Part shown: positions 35,144 through 43,710 of the stretch, in pieces
Position numbering within the stretch: position 1 is the first letter of the stretch
Layout of the letters: every line of letters starts with the position of its first letter
DNA from: JADGHX01 sp037200125
GTDB taxonomy: Bacteria > Pseudomonadota > Gammaproteobacteria > Steroidobacterales > Steroidobacteraceae
Length of the DNA: 64,000 nucleotides
Reading direction: 5' to 3'
NCBI GenBank assembly: GCA_037200125.1
Contig: JBBCGS010000003.1
Location: 868,001-932,000 of the forward strand
Notes under the pieces: generated by a model
Told to the model about the DNA's origin: nothing
The model's database searches: none
Seen by the model: only the letters and a program-made list of their open reading frames with translations
Translations under genes and position numbers: made by a program

Positions 35144-35423
35144 TCAGAAGAACTTCTCTGAAATCGCCCTGAGGGCATCAGGAAGCCGGGGCGTGCACGC
35201 GAAGGGGTCGAGGGAGAAATGACAGGGGGCTGTCAAACTCGACTCTGCGCGCATTCTGTCGATCACCGTTCCGGTTTGATGCCGCTGAAAAACGCGTCGC
35301 CCCTTGGTCTGTAATGGCACGGCCTCACGTTTGACAGCCCCCTGTCATTTCTCCCTCGACCCCTTCGCGTGCACGCCCCGGCTTCCTGATGCCCTCAGGG
35401 CGATTTCAGAGAAGTTCTTCTGA
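35144..35423. repeat. Long-inverted-repeat element 1 (perfect 95-bp arms)
   Basis: Left arm 35144-35238 and right arm 35329-35423 are exact reverse complements over 95 bp; the 90-bp centre (35239-35328) is unrelated to either arm. Within each arm smaller hairpins are visible: AGAAGAACTTCT, CCTGAGGGCATCAGG and GACAGGGGGCTGTC. It fills the gap between the convergent 3' ends of the lipoprotein gene and mltD and encodes nothing. It could be a REPIN- or MITE-like non-autonomous element, or a very long bidirectional terminator. Confidence 0.95.
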
Positions 35424-35429
35424 CCTTCC

Positions 35430-37790
35430 TCACCCAGCGGTTTCGCTCATCTCTTCGATCTTCGGCACCACGAGCTCCGTGCCTGGGCGCATCTCCCCGA
35501 AATCCACATCGGGGTTGTACTGCTGGAGCAGCCACATCGGCAGGCGCGCGTAGCGCTGGGTAACAGTCCAAAGCGAATCGCCACGTCGAACGATGTAGAC
35601 CTCGGTACCCAGAATGCGGTGAGACGCGAAGTAGCCCGCCTGCAGCGTGCGGTGGAACTCGCGACGGGTGCGCTCGAAGTCTTCGCGCGACACTCTCGAG
35701 AAGTCGAGCTTCAGCTTGCGACCAATGATCACCGGCCGGCCGAACTTCATGTTGTTCACCTGGCGCAGGCGATTCGCCGTCACCTTCAACCAGTCGGCGT
35801 AGTGGCCGAGCGTTTCCTCGGCGACCACGTTGATGGTGTCGTCCTTGCCGATCGAGTAGTCGATCGGATCCGCACTCATCGGCGTCTCGATGGCGGGGCC
35901 CAACGCGGGGCCGAGCGCATCCGCCTGTGCCGCGGAAACGGGCTCGGCGCGTGCGGCCGGGCGACCGGTCTTCGCCACCGCCTCGGCATCCTCGTCGCTC
36001 TCGCGTTCGGCCTCTTCAGACGGCACGCCACCGGGCGGCGAGGCGGAGGCCACCACGATCGGCTTCGCCGGCGGCGGGGTCACAGCGGGTTTCGGCGGGG
36101 TAGCGGCGGCAACTGCGGAAGGCCGCGTCGGCGGTGTCGCGGGCACACTCGCGCGCGCCGGAGGAGCCGAGGCCGGGGGCGGCGTTGCCGCGGCAACCAC
36201 CGCGGCGGGCGGCGGAGTCTGACCCGGCTCGGCCAGCGCGAGCTTCTGCCCTTCGTAGATGTAGTTCGGATTCTTGAGCTTGTTGATCTTCAGGATCTGC
36301 GCTTCGCTCAGGCCCGTCCTCTTCGTGATCTCCGAGATCGAATCGCCACGACGGACCAGATAAACGTTGGTTTCCGCTTCCGCCGTTGCCGCGGCAGCAG
36401 CGGCGGCGGCAGCCGGTGTCGGCTGCGGAGCCGCGGCGGCCGCGGCGACCGTGACCGCCGGTGCCGATGGCACGATCAACGTGCGACCGGTGCGCAGTTT
36501 CGCGTTGTTGCTGAGGCCATTGAGCTGCGCGAGTGTCTGCGGTGTCACGCCGTACTTCGTCGCGATGGACGCCATTGTCTCGCCCGCAGCTACGCGATAG
36601 CGCCGCTCTTGCTGTTGGGCGGCGTACTGCTCGGTGGGATTCAGGCGTTGAGCGAGAAGCTCGGTCGTCCACTTCTCACCGCCGTTGACCGGCAGGCGTA
36701 GCCGATAGCCTTTGGGAACGTGACGCTGCCCGGCCCACACCGCCGGCAGCAGCGCGGGATTCAGCGAGCGCAGGACGGATCGGTCGATCTTCAGCGTGCG
36801 CTCGAGCGAGCTGATCGGCACGAAGGACGGCGTCGCGATCTCGGCGAACTTCACCTCCGGCAGCGGCTCGATGTCCTTGAAATACTTCTCCGGGTTGTGG
36901 TCGATCTCGAGCGCGGCAAGGAACGAGACGTAGAAGTTGCGGGACGCGAACCCGAATGACGGACTCTTGTAGTTGCGCACGATGCGCTCGATGTCGTCCG
37001 TGCCGATCGAATCCTTCGCGCGCCGCATGCCGGCGGCGCCGTGGTTGTACGCGGTGAGCGCGAGCGGCCAGGTGCCGAGCAAGCGATAGTTGTAGGCGAG
37101 CAGTTGCGCGGCGGCCTCGGTGGAGCGGAACGGATCGAGGCGATCGTCGATCGACCCATCGATACGCATGTAGCGCCGGCCGGTGGAACGCATGAATTGC
37201 CACAGGCCCGCCGCGCCTACTTTCGAATACGCGGCCGGATTGAACGACGACTCGACGTGCGGCAGCACCGCCAGCTCCGCCGGCAGGCCCTGGTTCGCGA
37301 ACACTTCCGCGATGTGACTCGACCACGCGCCCGAGCGAACCAGGCCTTCGCGGAAGCGATCGGCCTGGCCCAGCTGAAAGCGAATGCTGTCAACGGCGAC
37401 GAGCAGGCGCGCAGGGACACCTTCCTCGCCCCACATGTCCTTGAGGCGCTGGTCGTCTTCGGAGAGCGGGCCGCCGTTGGCGGCGGCGATACGCTTGAGC
37501 GCGGCGATGTATTTGTTGCGCTTGTCGTCCACCAGCTTCTGGCGGTCGCGCGGGCTGGAGTTGGAGCCAAACTCGATCTTTTCGTAGACGGCCGCGAGAT
37601 TCCGGTCGTCGTGCAGGAAGCCGCCGTTGGTCGTGACCTCGGTGTACACGCGGATCCAGAACCGCACATCGCGTTCGAGACCGGGCGGCCGGGGCACGGG
37701 GGTCTCGGCAGCGAGCAGCGGCAGGGCCGCGAGCACGAGCAGCCAGCCCATGAGCCACCGCCGGACGCCAGAAACCGATGTCGAGTTCAT
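35430..37790 (-). CDS. mltD: Membrane-bound lytic murein transglycosylase D with LysM domains
   Basis: 786 residues. Signal sequence at 13-28 (WLLVLAALPLLAAE), then an SLT catalytic domain (about 165-300) with Glu in LPHVESSFNPAAYS and AAGLWQFMRSTGR. LysM peptidoglycan-binding domains follow near 395-440 (YRVAAGETMASIATKYG), 475-520 (YLVRRGDSISEITKRTG), 650-690 (a divergent one, DDTINVVAEETLG) and 735-780 (YIVRRGDSLWTVTQRYA). An Ala/Pro-rich linker of ~110 residues separates them. It cleaves peptidoglycan glycan strands to anhydro-muropeptides. The length is above the 450-residue E. coli MltD because of the extra LysM and linker. Confidence 0.95.
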   Translation of the reverse strand: MNSTSVSGVRRWLMGWLLVLAALPLLAAETPVPRPPGLERDVRFWIRVYTEVTTNGGFLHDDRNLAAVYEKIEFGSNSSPRDRQKLVDDKRNKYIAALKRIAAANGGPLSEDDQRLKDMWGEEGVPARLLVAVDSIRFQLGQADRFREGLVRSGAWSSHIAEVFANQGLPAELAVLPHVESSFNPAAYSKVGAAGLWQFMRSTGRRYMRIDGSIDDRLDPFRSTEAAAQLLAYNYRLLGTWPLALTAYNHGAAGMRRAKDSIGTDDIERIVRNYKSPSFGFASRNFYVSFLAALEIDHNPEKYFKDIEPLPEVKFAEIATPSFVPISSLERTLKIDRSVLRSLNPALLPAVWAGQRHVPKGYRLRLPVNGGEKWTTELLAQRLNPTEQYAAQQQERRYRVAAGETMASIATKYGVTPQTLAQLNGLSNNAKLRTGRTLIVPSAPAVTVAAAAAAPQPTPAAAAAAAAATAEAETNVYLVRRGDSISEITKRTGLSEAQILKINKLKNPNYIYEGQKLALAEPGQTPPPAAVVAAATPPPASAPPARASVPATPPTRPSAVAAATPPKPAVTPPPAKPIVVASASPPGGVPSEEAERESDEDAEAVAKTGRPAARAEPVSAAQADALGPALGPAIETPMSADPIDYSIGKDDTINVVAEETLGHYADWLKVTANRLRQVNNMKFGRPVIIGRKLKLDFSRVSREDFERTRREFHRTLQAGYFASHRILGTEVYIVRRGDSLWTVTQRYARLPMWLLQQYNPDVDFGEMRPGTELVVPKIEEMSETAG

Positions 37791-37989
37791 TTACACCCCA
37801 GCCAAAGACGAATTCGATTGAGCCATCAACGAGTTGACTGCGGCACCCTTAACGCACCGCACACTCCGGGTCGGATTCAGCGTCGATGACTTTGACAACT
37901 CGCCGATTTCGGGCCCCCGCAGTCTCCTCACATAAGGCGTCGCGGCGGGGCCGAAGGCTGGCATAGCGGGCAGTACGTCACAGTTGAAC

Positions 37990-38261
37990 TACGTCCCAGA
38001 TGCAAGATGTCATATCGGAAGGGGTCGCAAACCGGCTGGCATGCGCGTTGCAATTCCTCACTCAGCAGGGCGGCATAGCGCCGACCCGGGAAGGAAAACA
38101 AGCTAGCGGATACACAAGAAAGATTGCCGACCGTCTGAACCGGCCTTACTCCACCGGCTCAGGCAACGAGCAACTTCAGATAACAACAACGAACGACGAC
38201 ACTCCTCCACAAATCAAGCAAGCGACCAACCCTCTGTCCCACAACAGAGGGTTCTTTTTTT
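37990..38261 (+). ncRNA. Candidate trans-acting small RNA with intrinsic terminator
   Basis: Part of a 550-bp gene-free stretch between mltD and nrdJb. It ends in a textbook terminator (38228-38261). Upstream lie a hairpin (CTGAACCGG/CCGGCTCAG, about 38136-38163) and then an A/C-rich, weakly structured run (38171-38227) with CTCCTCC at 38202-38208, which is complementary to a Shine-Dalgarno. No open frame fits: the only one runs through the terminator. The 5' end is unknown; TTGAAC at 37984-37989 is the only promoter hint. No known RNA family recognised. Confidence 0.4.
38228..38261 (+). terminator. Strong rho-independent terminator
   Basis: Stem AACCCTCTGT (38228-38237) with ACAGAGGGTT (38244-38253), 6-nt loop, followed by C and seven T. 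Confidence 0.9.
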
Positions 38262-38272
38262 GTGGGGAACAC

Positions 38273-38341
38273 AAAGAAGCCCTCAATCGCCGGGCGGCTA
38301 AGAGAAGCGCTTCTTAGCCGCCCGGCGATTGAGGGCTTCTT
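38273..38341. repeat. Head-to-head pair of the 35-bp repeat, copies C1 and C2
   Basis: Two copies of the repeat in opposite orientation form a 30-bp perfect inverted repeat (38274-38303 and 38312-38341) around 8 bp. It lies just past the nrdJb stop (minus strand) and the small-RNA terminator (plus strand), so it can end transcription from both sides. Confidence 0.9.
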
Positions 38342-38351
38342 GATTACGGCC

Positions 38352-39068
38352 TCAGCCGCACTTGGAGTCGCCGCAGTTCAGGCAGGTCATGCAGCCATCC
38401 ATCATGACAACAGCGGCAGTGCTGCACTTCGAGCAAAGCTGCGCCCCATCGGGGAAGTGACTCTTCGAGAAAGCATCCGCCTGCTTGCTGCGAGCCTCGA
38501 ACTCGGCACGCTTTTCGTCGACAAGCTTCTGCTGATGTTCGTCGAGCTTCGGCTTGCGCAGCAAGCCAATGGTTTGCAGGTGCTTTTCGATGACGTGGCC
38601 GAGCTCGGCGATGATAGAAGGCATGAACTTGCCGCCGGGCTGCCAGTAACCGCCGCGCGGGTCGAACACCGCCTTCAGCTCGTCCACGAGGAAGGTAACG
38701 TCACCACCCTTGCGGAATACCGCCGAGATGACGCGTGTCAGCGCCACGATCCACTGATAGTGGTCGAGGTTCTTCGAATTGATGAACACCTCGAACGGGC
38801 GACGCTGCTCGGAATCCGTGCCCTCGTTCAGCACGATATCGTTGATGGTCACGTACATCGCGTGATCGGAGACGGGCGTCTTGATCTTGTAGGTGGAGCC
38901 GATCAGCACCTCGGGGCGCTGGATCTCCTCCGTCATCCGAATCACCTTGGCGGAATGGCCGTTCTTGTCCCGGGCCATCGGCTCCGCGGGCACCGCGGCC
39001 ACCGGCTTTTCCTCGGGCTTACGCACCCGGTACTTGATGATCTTCTTGTCGACCTTGATTGCGCTCAC
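38352..39068 (-). CDS. nrdJb: Class II ribonucleotide reductase, C-terminal subunit NrdJb
   Basis: 238 residues, start GTG after AGAGG at 8-bp spacing. It corresponds to the separate NrdJb of Pseudomonas, the C-terminal part of the B12-dependent reductase. It ends in a cysteine cluster (CSKCSTAAVVMMDGCMTC, then CGDSKCG), a zinc-type motif plus redox-active cysteines that re-reduce the active site. nrdJa lies 12 bp upstream. Confidence 0.92.
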   Translation of the reverse strand: MSAIKVDKKIIKYRVRKPEEKPVAAVPAEPMARDKNGHSAKVIRMTEEIQRPEVLIGSTYKIKTPVSDHAMYVTINDIVLNEGTDSEQRRPFEVFINSKNLDHYQWIVALTRVISAVFRKGGDVTFLVDELKAVFDPRGGYWQPGGKFMPSIIAELGHVIEKHLQTIGLLRKPKLDEHQQKLVDEKRAEFEARSKQADAFSKSHFPDGAQLCSKCSTAAVVMMDGCMTCLNCGDSKCG

Positions 39069-39080
39069 GATGAGGTCCTC

Positions 39081-41228
39081 TCAAAACTTGCCGTAATAGC
39101 CTTCTTTCAAGGCATCGAACAGATTGGCCGCGGTGTGCTTCTCGCCGTCGTACTCGATCTCTTCGTCGCCGCGCACTTCGATCTCGCTGCCATCCTCGAG
39201 CGTGAACACGTACTTGGTGTTCTTGAGATCCTCTTCCTTCACGAGCACACCCTGGAACGCCTCCGGATTGAAGCGGAACGTGGTGCAACCCTTGAGGCCG
39301 GACTCGTGCGCGTACCGGTAGATGTCCTTGAAGTCTTCGTACTTGTAGTCGGTAGGCACATTCGCGGTCTTGGAGATGGAGCTATCCACCCACTTCTGCG
39401 AGGCGGCCTGGATGTCGACGTGCTGCTTCGGCGTGACTTCGTCCGCAGCCGTGAAGTAGTCCGGCAGCTTCTCGCCCGGATTCAGGGAGCCCGGCATGGC
39501 GCGCGGATTCACGATCTCACGGTAGGCGAGCAGCTCGAACGACAAGACGTCGATCTTCTCTTTCGACTTCTTGCCCGGCCGAATGACGTTGCGGAAATAG
39601 TGATGCGCGAACGAAGGCTCGATACCGTTCGACGCATTGTTGGCGAGCGACAGCGAGATCGTGCCCGTGGGCGCGATCGACGTGTGATGCGTGAAGCGCG
39701 CACCGACTTCCGCCAGCTCGTGCACGAGATTCGGGGCAACCTCCGCCACGCGCTGCATATAGCGGCTGTACTTTGCGTGTAGCAGGCGACCTGGAATCTT
39801 CGCACCAACGCGCCAGCCGTCCTTCACCATCTCGGGACGCTTGCGGAGCATCTCCTTCGTCACCGCGAACTCTTCGTTCATGATCGGCGCGGGACCCTTC
39901 TCGCGCGACAGCTCGAGCGCCGCTTCCCAGCCGGCGACGGCCATCTCACGCGACACGTCTTCCGTGAACTTCACGGATTCGGCCGAGCCGTATTTCATGC
40001 CGAGGCAGGTGATGGTGCTGCCGAGGCCGAGGAAGCCCATGCCGTGGCGACGCTTGCGGAGGATCTCGCCGCGCTGCTGCTCGAGCGGCAGGCCGTTGAT
40101 CTCCACCACGTTGTCGAGCATGCGCGTGAACACGCGCACCACTTCGCGATATTCGTTCCAGTCGAACTCGGCGAACTCCGTGAACGCATGGCGCACGAAG
40201 CGCGTGAGGTTGACCGAGCCGAGGAGGCACGAGCCGTACGGCGGCAGCGGCTGCTCGCCGCAGGGGTTGGTCGCGCGGATGTTCTCGCACCACCAGTTGT
40301 TGTTCATCTCATTGACGCGGTCGATGAGGATGAAGCCCGGTTCCGCGAAATCGTACGTGGACGACATGATGACGTCCCACATGCGGCGCGCCGGCAAGGT
40401 CTTGTAGATCTTGCAGGCGACCATGCCGTCGTCCTTCGTGACGTAGCCTTCGTGCAGCGGCCACTCGCGCCAGATGAACTTCGTGCCGTCGGCGAGATCC
40501 GGCTGCTCCGCGTCGTATTCCTTCTGCGAAAGCGGGAAGGCGAGCTTCCATTCCTTGTCGTCGCGCACGGCGTGCATGAACTCATCGGTGATGAGCAGCG
40601 ACAGGTTGAACTGGCGGAGGCGGCCGTTCTCGCGCTTCGCGCGGATGAACTCCATGACATCGGGATGGCCCACGTCGAACGTGCCCATCTGCGCGCCGCG
40701 CCGACCGCCGGCCGACGACACGGTGAAACACATCTTGTCGAAGATATCCATGAACGACAGCGGGCCCGACGTGTAGGCGCCGGCGCCCGACACATACGCG
40801 CCGCGCGGACGCAGCGTCGAATGCTCGTAGCCGATGCCGCAGCCCGCCTTCAGCGTGAGCCCGGCTTCGTGCACCTTCTTCAGGATGTCGTCCATCGAGT
40901 CGCGGATGGTGCCGGACACGGTGCAGTTGATCGTCGAGGTGGCGGGCTTGTGCTCCAGCGCACCCGCGTTCGAGGTCACGCGGCCGGCGGGAATCGCTCC
41001 TCGGCGCAGCGCCCACAGGAATCGGTCGTTCCACTGGTCGCGAACTTCTTCGCGCTCGGTATCGGCAAGCGCGCGTGCGACGCGTTTGTAGGTGTCGTCC
41101 ATCGACTTGTCGACGGGCGAACCATCCTTGGCGGTGAGACGATATTTCTTATCCCAGATGTCGAGCGACGCTTCCTGGAATGGAATCGAATCGACGTCTT
41201 TCGGCTCGATTTTCACGACGGTATTCAT
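39081..41228 (-). CDS. nrdJa: Adenosylcobalamin-dependent ribonucleotide reductase NrdJa
   Basis: 715 residues, the catalytic ten-stranded barrel. It makes deoxyribonucleotides with or without oxygen, using coenzyme B12. Landmarks are PAGRVTSNAGALEHKPATST, STINCTVSGT with the first redox Cys, ATNPCGEQPLPPYGSC with the radical Cys and catalytic Asn/Glu, and APTGTISLSLANN. This split in two genes is the Pseudomonas arrangement. No cobalamin riboswitch is evident in the 500-bp upstream gap; a sigma-70-type promoter with NrdR-like boxes is. Confidence 0.95.
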   Translation of the reverse strand: MNTVVKIEPKDVDSIPFQEASLDIWDKKYRLTAKDGSPVDKSMDDTYKRVARALADTEREEVRDQWNDRFLWALRRGAIPAGRVTSNAGALEHKPATSTINCTVSGTIRDSMDDILKKVHEAGLTLKAGCGIGYEHSTLRPRGAYVSGAGAYTSGPLSFMDIFDKMCFTVSSAGGRRGAQMGTFDVGHPDVMEFIRAKRENGRLRQFNLSLLITDEFMHAVRDDKEWKLAFPLSQKEYDAEQPDLADGTKFIWREWPLHEGYVTKDDGMVACKIYKTLPARRMWDVIMSSTYDFAEPGFILIDRVNEMNNNWWCENIRATNPCGEQPLPPYGSCLLGSVNLTRFVRHAFTEFAEFDWNEYREVVRVFTRMLDNVVEINGLPLEQQRGEILRKRRHGMGFLGLGSTITCLGMKYGSAESVKFTEDVSREMAVAGWEAALELSREKGPAPIMNEEFAVTKEMLRKRPEMVKDGWRVGAKIPGRLLHAKYSRYMQRVAEVAPNLVHELAEVGARFTHHTSIAPTGTISLSLANNASNGIEPSFAHHYFRNVIRPGKKSKEKIDVLSFELLAYREIVNPRAMPGSLNPGEKLPDYFTAADEVTPKQHVDIQAASQKWVDSSISKTANVPTDYKYEDFKDIYRYAHESGLKGCTTFRFNPEAFQGVLVKEEDLKNTKYVFTLEDGSEIEVRGDEEIEYDGEKHTAANLFDALKEGYYGKF

Positions 41229-41398
41229 TGGCCCGCGGCACTCCGGGTTTCATGCGGCCATTTATTCAAATCCGTAGGGGGAAAGCGCAGCAATGACTCC
41301 ACGGACGCTGCTGTCAGACAGCGACCCAATCCCCGGACGGAAACTCCCCGAGACCCATCTTTTGATCACCGCGGCCGAGGTTACCGAAGGCGGGGGTG

Positions 41399-41453
41399 AT
41401 ACAAGATGTTGTGTCGGGGGACAGAGCCTAATGACGTGTCATGGAAGCGTCAA
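41399..41453 (-). promoter_or_regulatory. Promoter of nrdJab with NrdR-box-like palindrome
   Basis: On the minus strand TTGACG (41453-41448), 17-bp spacer, TAGGCT (41430-41425). Just past the start point lies an imperfect 16-bp palindrome, ACACAACATCTTGTAT (41414-41399), resembling NrdR boxes. The core CAAGATGTTGTG recurs at 41580-41591. Confidence 0.45.
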
Positions 41454-41741
41454 GATTCTTATGTCCGGAAAATGTAGTCATATAAACACTTATTTTTCAT
41501 TTATTTATGACGATTTGTGCAGTCATGGCATAGGTGCGGGAGCGCCCGGGCGCGGAAAAAATTCATCTGAGGCGCACCCCAAGATGTTGTGCCCAGCCCT
41601 TGCACAGGTTGTGCACAGAAAATCCACAGGCGACGCCTCCGCTCACACGCCCGCTCGCCCGCTCTCCACTTGAAACACCCCGTGCCGTCCGCAAATCGCG
41701 AACAGCCGCGCACGTGGCGCGAACAACCTGGAGAGAGAACC
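41454..41741. promoter_or_regulatory. Divergent control region nrdJ / hsp20
   Basis: Gene-free. An AT-rich island is at 41465-41515. TTGTG motifs at 41587 and 41609 are 22 bp apart, the second within TTGTGCACA, which is close to a DnaA box. A sigma-32-type CTTGAAA lies at 41669-41675 with a weak CCGCAAAT about 14 bp further, facing hsp20. Confidence 0.4.
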
Positions 41742-42188
41742 ATGACGATCGTCCGCTACGAACCCTGGGGGTTCGTGAACCGCTTCCACCGTGATTTTGC
41801 CACTCGCTTCTTCGGCGAGGGTGAGACCGCAACCCCTGTGAGTTCCGCAGTCGCCTGGCTGCCGTCCGTCGACGTGCGCGAGGAAGAGAATCGCTTCGTC
41901 GTGCAGGTGGACCTGCCCGGTGTCGATAACAAGAACATCGAGATCACCGCTGAGAAGGGCGTCCTCACCATCAAGGGTGAGCGCAAGTCCGAATCGAAGA
42001 AGACCGAGGCGGGTTATGAGCGCGTAGAGCGCGTGGCAGGGACCTTCCTGCGCCGCTTCACGCTGCCCGAGACCGCCCAGGCCGACGGCATCACCGCGAA
42101 ACAGACCAACGGCGTGCTCGAAGTGAGCATTCCGAAGCAGGCGCAGGTGCAGCCGAAGCGCATCGAGGTGCAGGCGGCGGCACAATAG
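41742..42188 (+). CDS. Small heat-shock protein (Hsp20 family)
   Basis: 148 residues with an alpha-crystallin domain (about 40-135): SVDVREEENRFVVQVDLPG, IEITAEKGVLTIKGER, FLRRFTLPE, ITAKQTNGVLEVSIPK. The short C-terminal tail contains the I-x-V-like RIEVQ oligomer motif. ATP-independent holdase. ATG after GGAGAG. A CTTGAAA heat-shock-type box lies 67 bp upstream. Confidence 0.94.
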   Translation: MTIVRYEPWGFVNRFHRDFATRFFGEGETATPVSSAVAWLPSVDVREEENRFVVQVDLPGVDNKNIEITAEKGVLTIKGERKSESKKTEAGYERVERVAGTFLRRFTLPETAQADGITAKQTNGVLEVSIPKQAQVQPKRIEVQAAAQ

Positions 42189-42375
42189 TTGACGTGGGGG
42201 AGGCCGGCCTTTCCTGTGCGAAAGGCCGCGCCCGCATAGAATGAGCGCCCGCTCATGATCGACCGGAATCGACCCATGTCACGCGCTCCCCCTTTTCCGC
42301 AGCCTGCGGCTTGCGATCGCTCCCCTGGCGGCTGTCGCATTCCTGACCACTCCAGCGATTCCGGCACGAGCCGCA

Positions 42376-43683
42376 ATGCCCTCGGCGGTGGGCGACACTC
42401 CTGTCCCGTCGCTGTCGCCGATGATCAAGCGCGTGTCGCCAGCGGTGGTGAACATCTCCACGCAGGGCACCATCAAGCAGAGTCAGCGCAGCGCGAATCC
42501 GCTGCTCGATGATCCTTTCTTCCGCCGCTTCTTCGACCAGCCCGAGCTCGGGCCGCGTAAATTCCAGAGCGCCGGCTCCGGAGTGATCTTCGACGCGAAG
42601 AACGGCTACATCGTCACCAACGCTCACGTCATCGAGAACGCGAGCGAGATCACCGTCACCCTGCAGGACGGCCACGATCTCAAGGCCGACGTCGTCGGCA
42701 CCGACACCGCCTCCGACGTCGCGGTGCTCAAGGTGAAATCCGACAAGTTGTCGCAGATGGCGCTCGGCGATTCCTCGAAGGTGGAAGTCGGTGATTTCGT
42801 CGTCGCCATCGGCAACCCGTTCGGCCTTGCGCATACGGTCACGTCGGGAATCATCAGCGGCCTGTCCCGCTCCGGCGTCACCGCCGACAACTACGAGGAC
42901 TTCATCCAGACGGATGCGTCGATCAACCCCGGCAATTCCGGCGGCGCGCTCGTCAATCTCAACGGCGAGCTCATCGGCATCAACACCGCGATCCTCTCGC
43001 GCAGCGGCGGCAACATCGGCATCGGCTTCGCGATCCCGGTGAACATGGCCCGCAACGTGATGGACCAGCTCGTCAGCTTCGGCACCGTGAAGCGCGGCCT
43101 GCTCGGCGTGACCACGCACAACGTCACGCCCGAAATCGCGCAGATCTACGGGTTGCCCGATACCCAGGGCGCGCTCGTATCGCAGGTGGTCGAGGGCTCG
43201 GCCGCCGAGAAGGCGGGCATCCGCACCGGCGATGTCATCTCCTCCATCAACGGCACGTCGCTGAAGACGAACACCGAGCTGCGCATCCTCATCAGCCAGT
43301 TGCGCGCCGGCCAGAAGGTGGACGTAGGGCTGATCCGTGATGGCAAGCCGCGGAACGTGACCGCGACGATCATGGAAACGAGCGCGAGCACGACTCCGCA
43401 GAAAGAAACGACTCCCAAGGAGTCGAACGACATCAACTCGGGCTTCGATGGTGCGAGCCTGTCCGACGCGCCGGATGGCGGCGGCGTGGTCGTGAAGAAC
43501 GTCGAGGCCGGAAGCGCCGCGGCCCAGAACGGCCTGCGCAGCGGCGATATCATCGTCGGTGCGAATCGCACCAAGGTCACCGCGCTTCCGCAGCTGCGCG
43601 ACAAAGCAAAAGGCGCGGCGGCGCTGGTGCTCGAAGTCCGCCGGGGAAATACCGTATTACTCGTGCCGCTGCGCGCTCAATAA
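42376..43683 (+). CDS. DegP/DegQ-type periplasmic serine protease; signal peptide out of frame
   Basis: Do-family endopeptidase with triad His (IVTNAHVIENA), Asp (DTASDVAVLKV) and Ser (NPGNSGGALVN), plus two PDZ domains (about 255-340 and 365-435). The uninterrupted frame starts only at ATG 42376, which sits at the signal-peptide cleavage point. The same frame upstream (42301-42375) encodes a perfect export signal (LAIAPLAAVAFL, ending in ARAA) but has no start codon. An ATG at 42276 would supply it if one T of the TTTT run at about 42293-42296 were absent. So this is probably a normal periplasmic protease with a one-base indel. Confidence 0.9.
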   Translation: MPSAVGDTPVPSLSPMIKRVSPAVVNISTQGTIKQSQRSANPLLDDPFFRRFFDQPELGPRKFQSAGSGVIFDAKNGYIVTNAHVIENASEITVTLQDGHDLKADVVGTDTASDVAVLKVKSDKLSQMALGDSSKVEVGDFVVAIGNPFGLAHTVTSGIISGLSRSGVTADNYEDFIQTDASINPGNSGGALVNLNGELIGINTAILSRSGGNIGIGFAIPVNMARNVMDQLVSFGTVKRGLLGVTTHNVTPEIAQIYGLPDTQGALVSQVVEGSAAEKAGIRTGDVISSINGTSLKTNTELRILISQLRAGQKVDVGLIRDGKPRNVTATIMETSASTTPQKETTPKESNDINSGFDGASLSDAPDGGGVVVKNVEAGSAAAQNGLRSGDIIVGANRTKVTALPQLRDKAKGAAALVLEVRRGNTVLLVPLRAQ

Positions 43684-43710
43684 CCGCGGCGTCGAACTGA
43701 AAGTCGCGCC

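Noticed and set aside
35239..35328. A small gene or transposase fragment in the centre of inverted-repeat element 1
   Set aside because: 90 bp, no sensible open frame, and no similarity to the centre of element 2.
38000..38317. 105-residue frame between mltD and nrdJb
   Set aside because: It reads through a strong terminator and a repeat; composition is not protein-like.
41238..41398. Cobalamin riboswitch before nrdJa
   Set aside because: No B12-box-like conserved core or suitable fold could be recognised in the leader; a B12-type reductase alone is not evidence.
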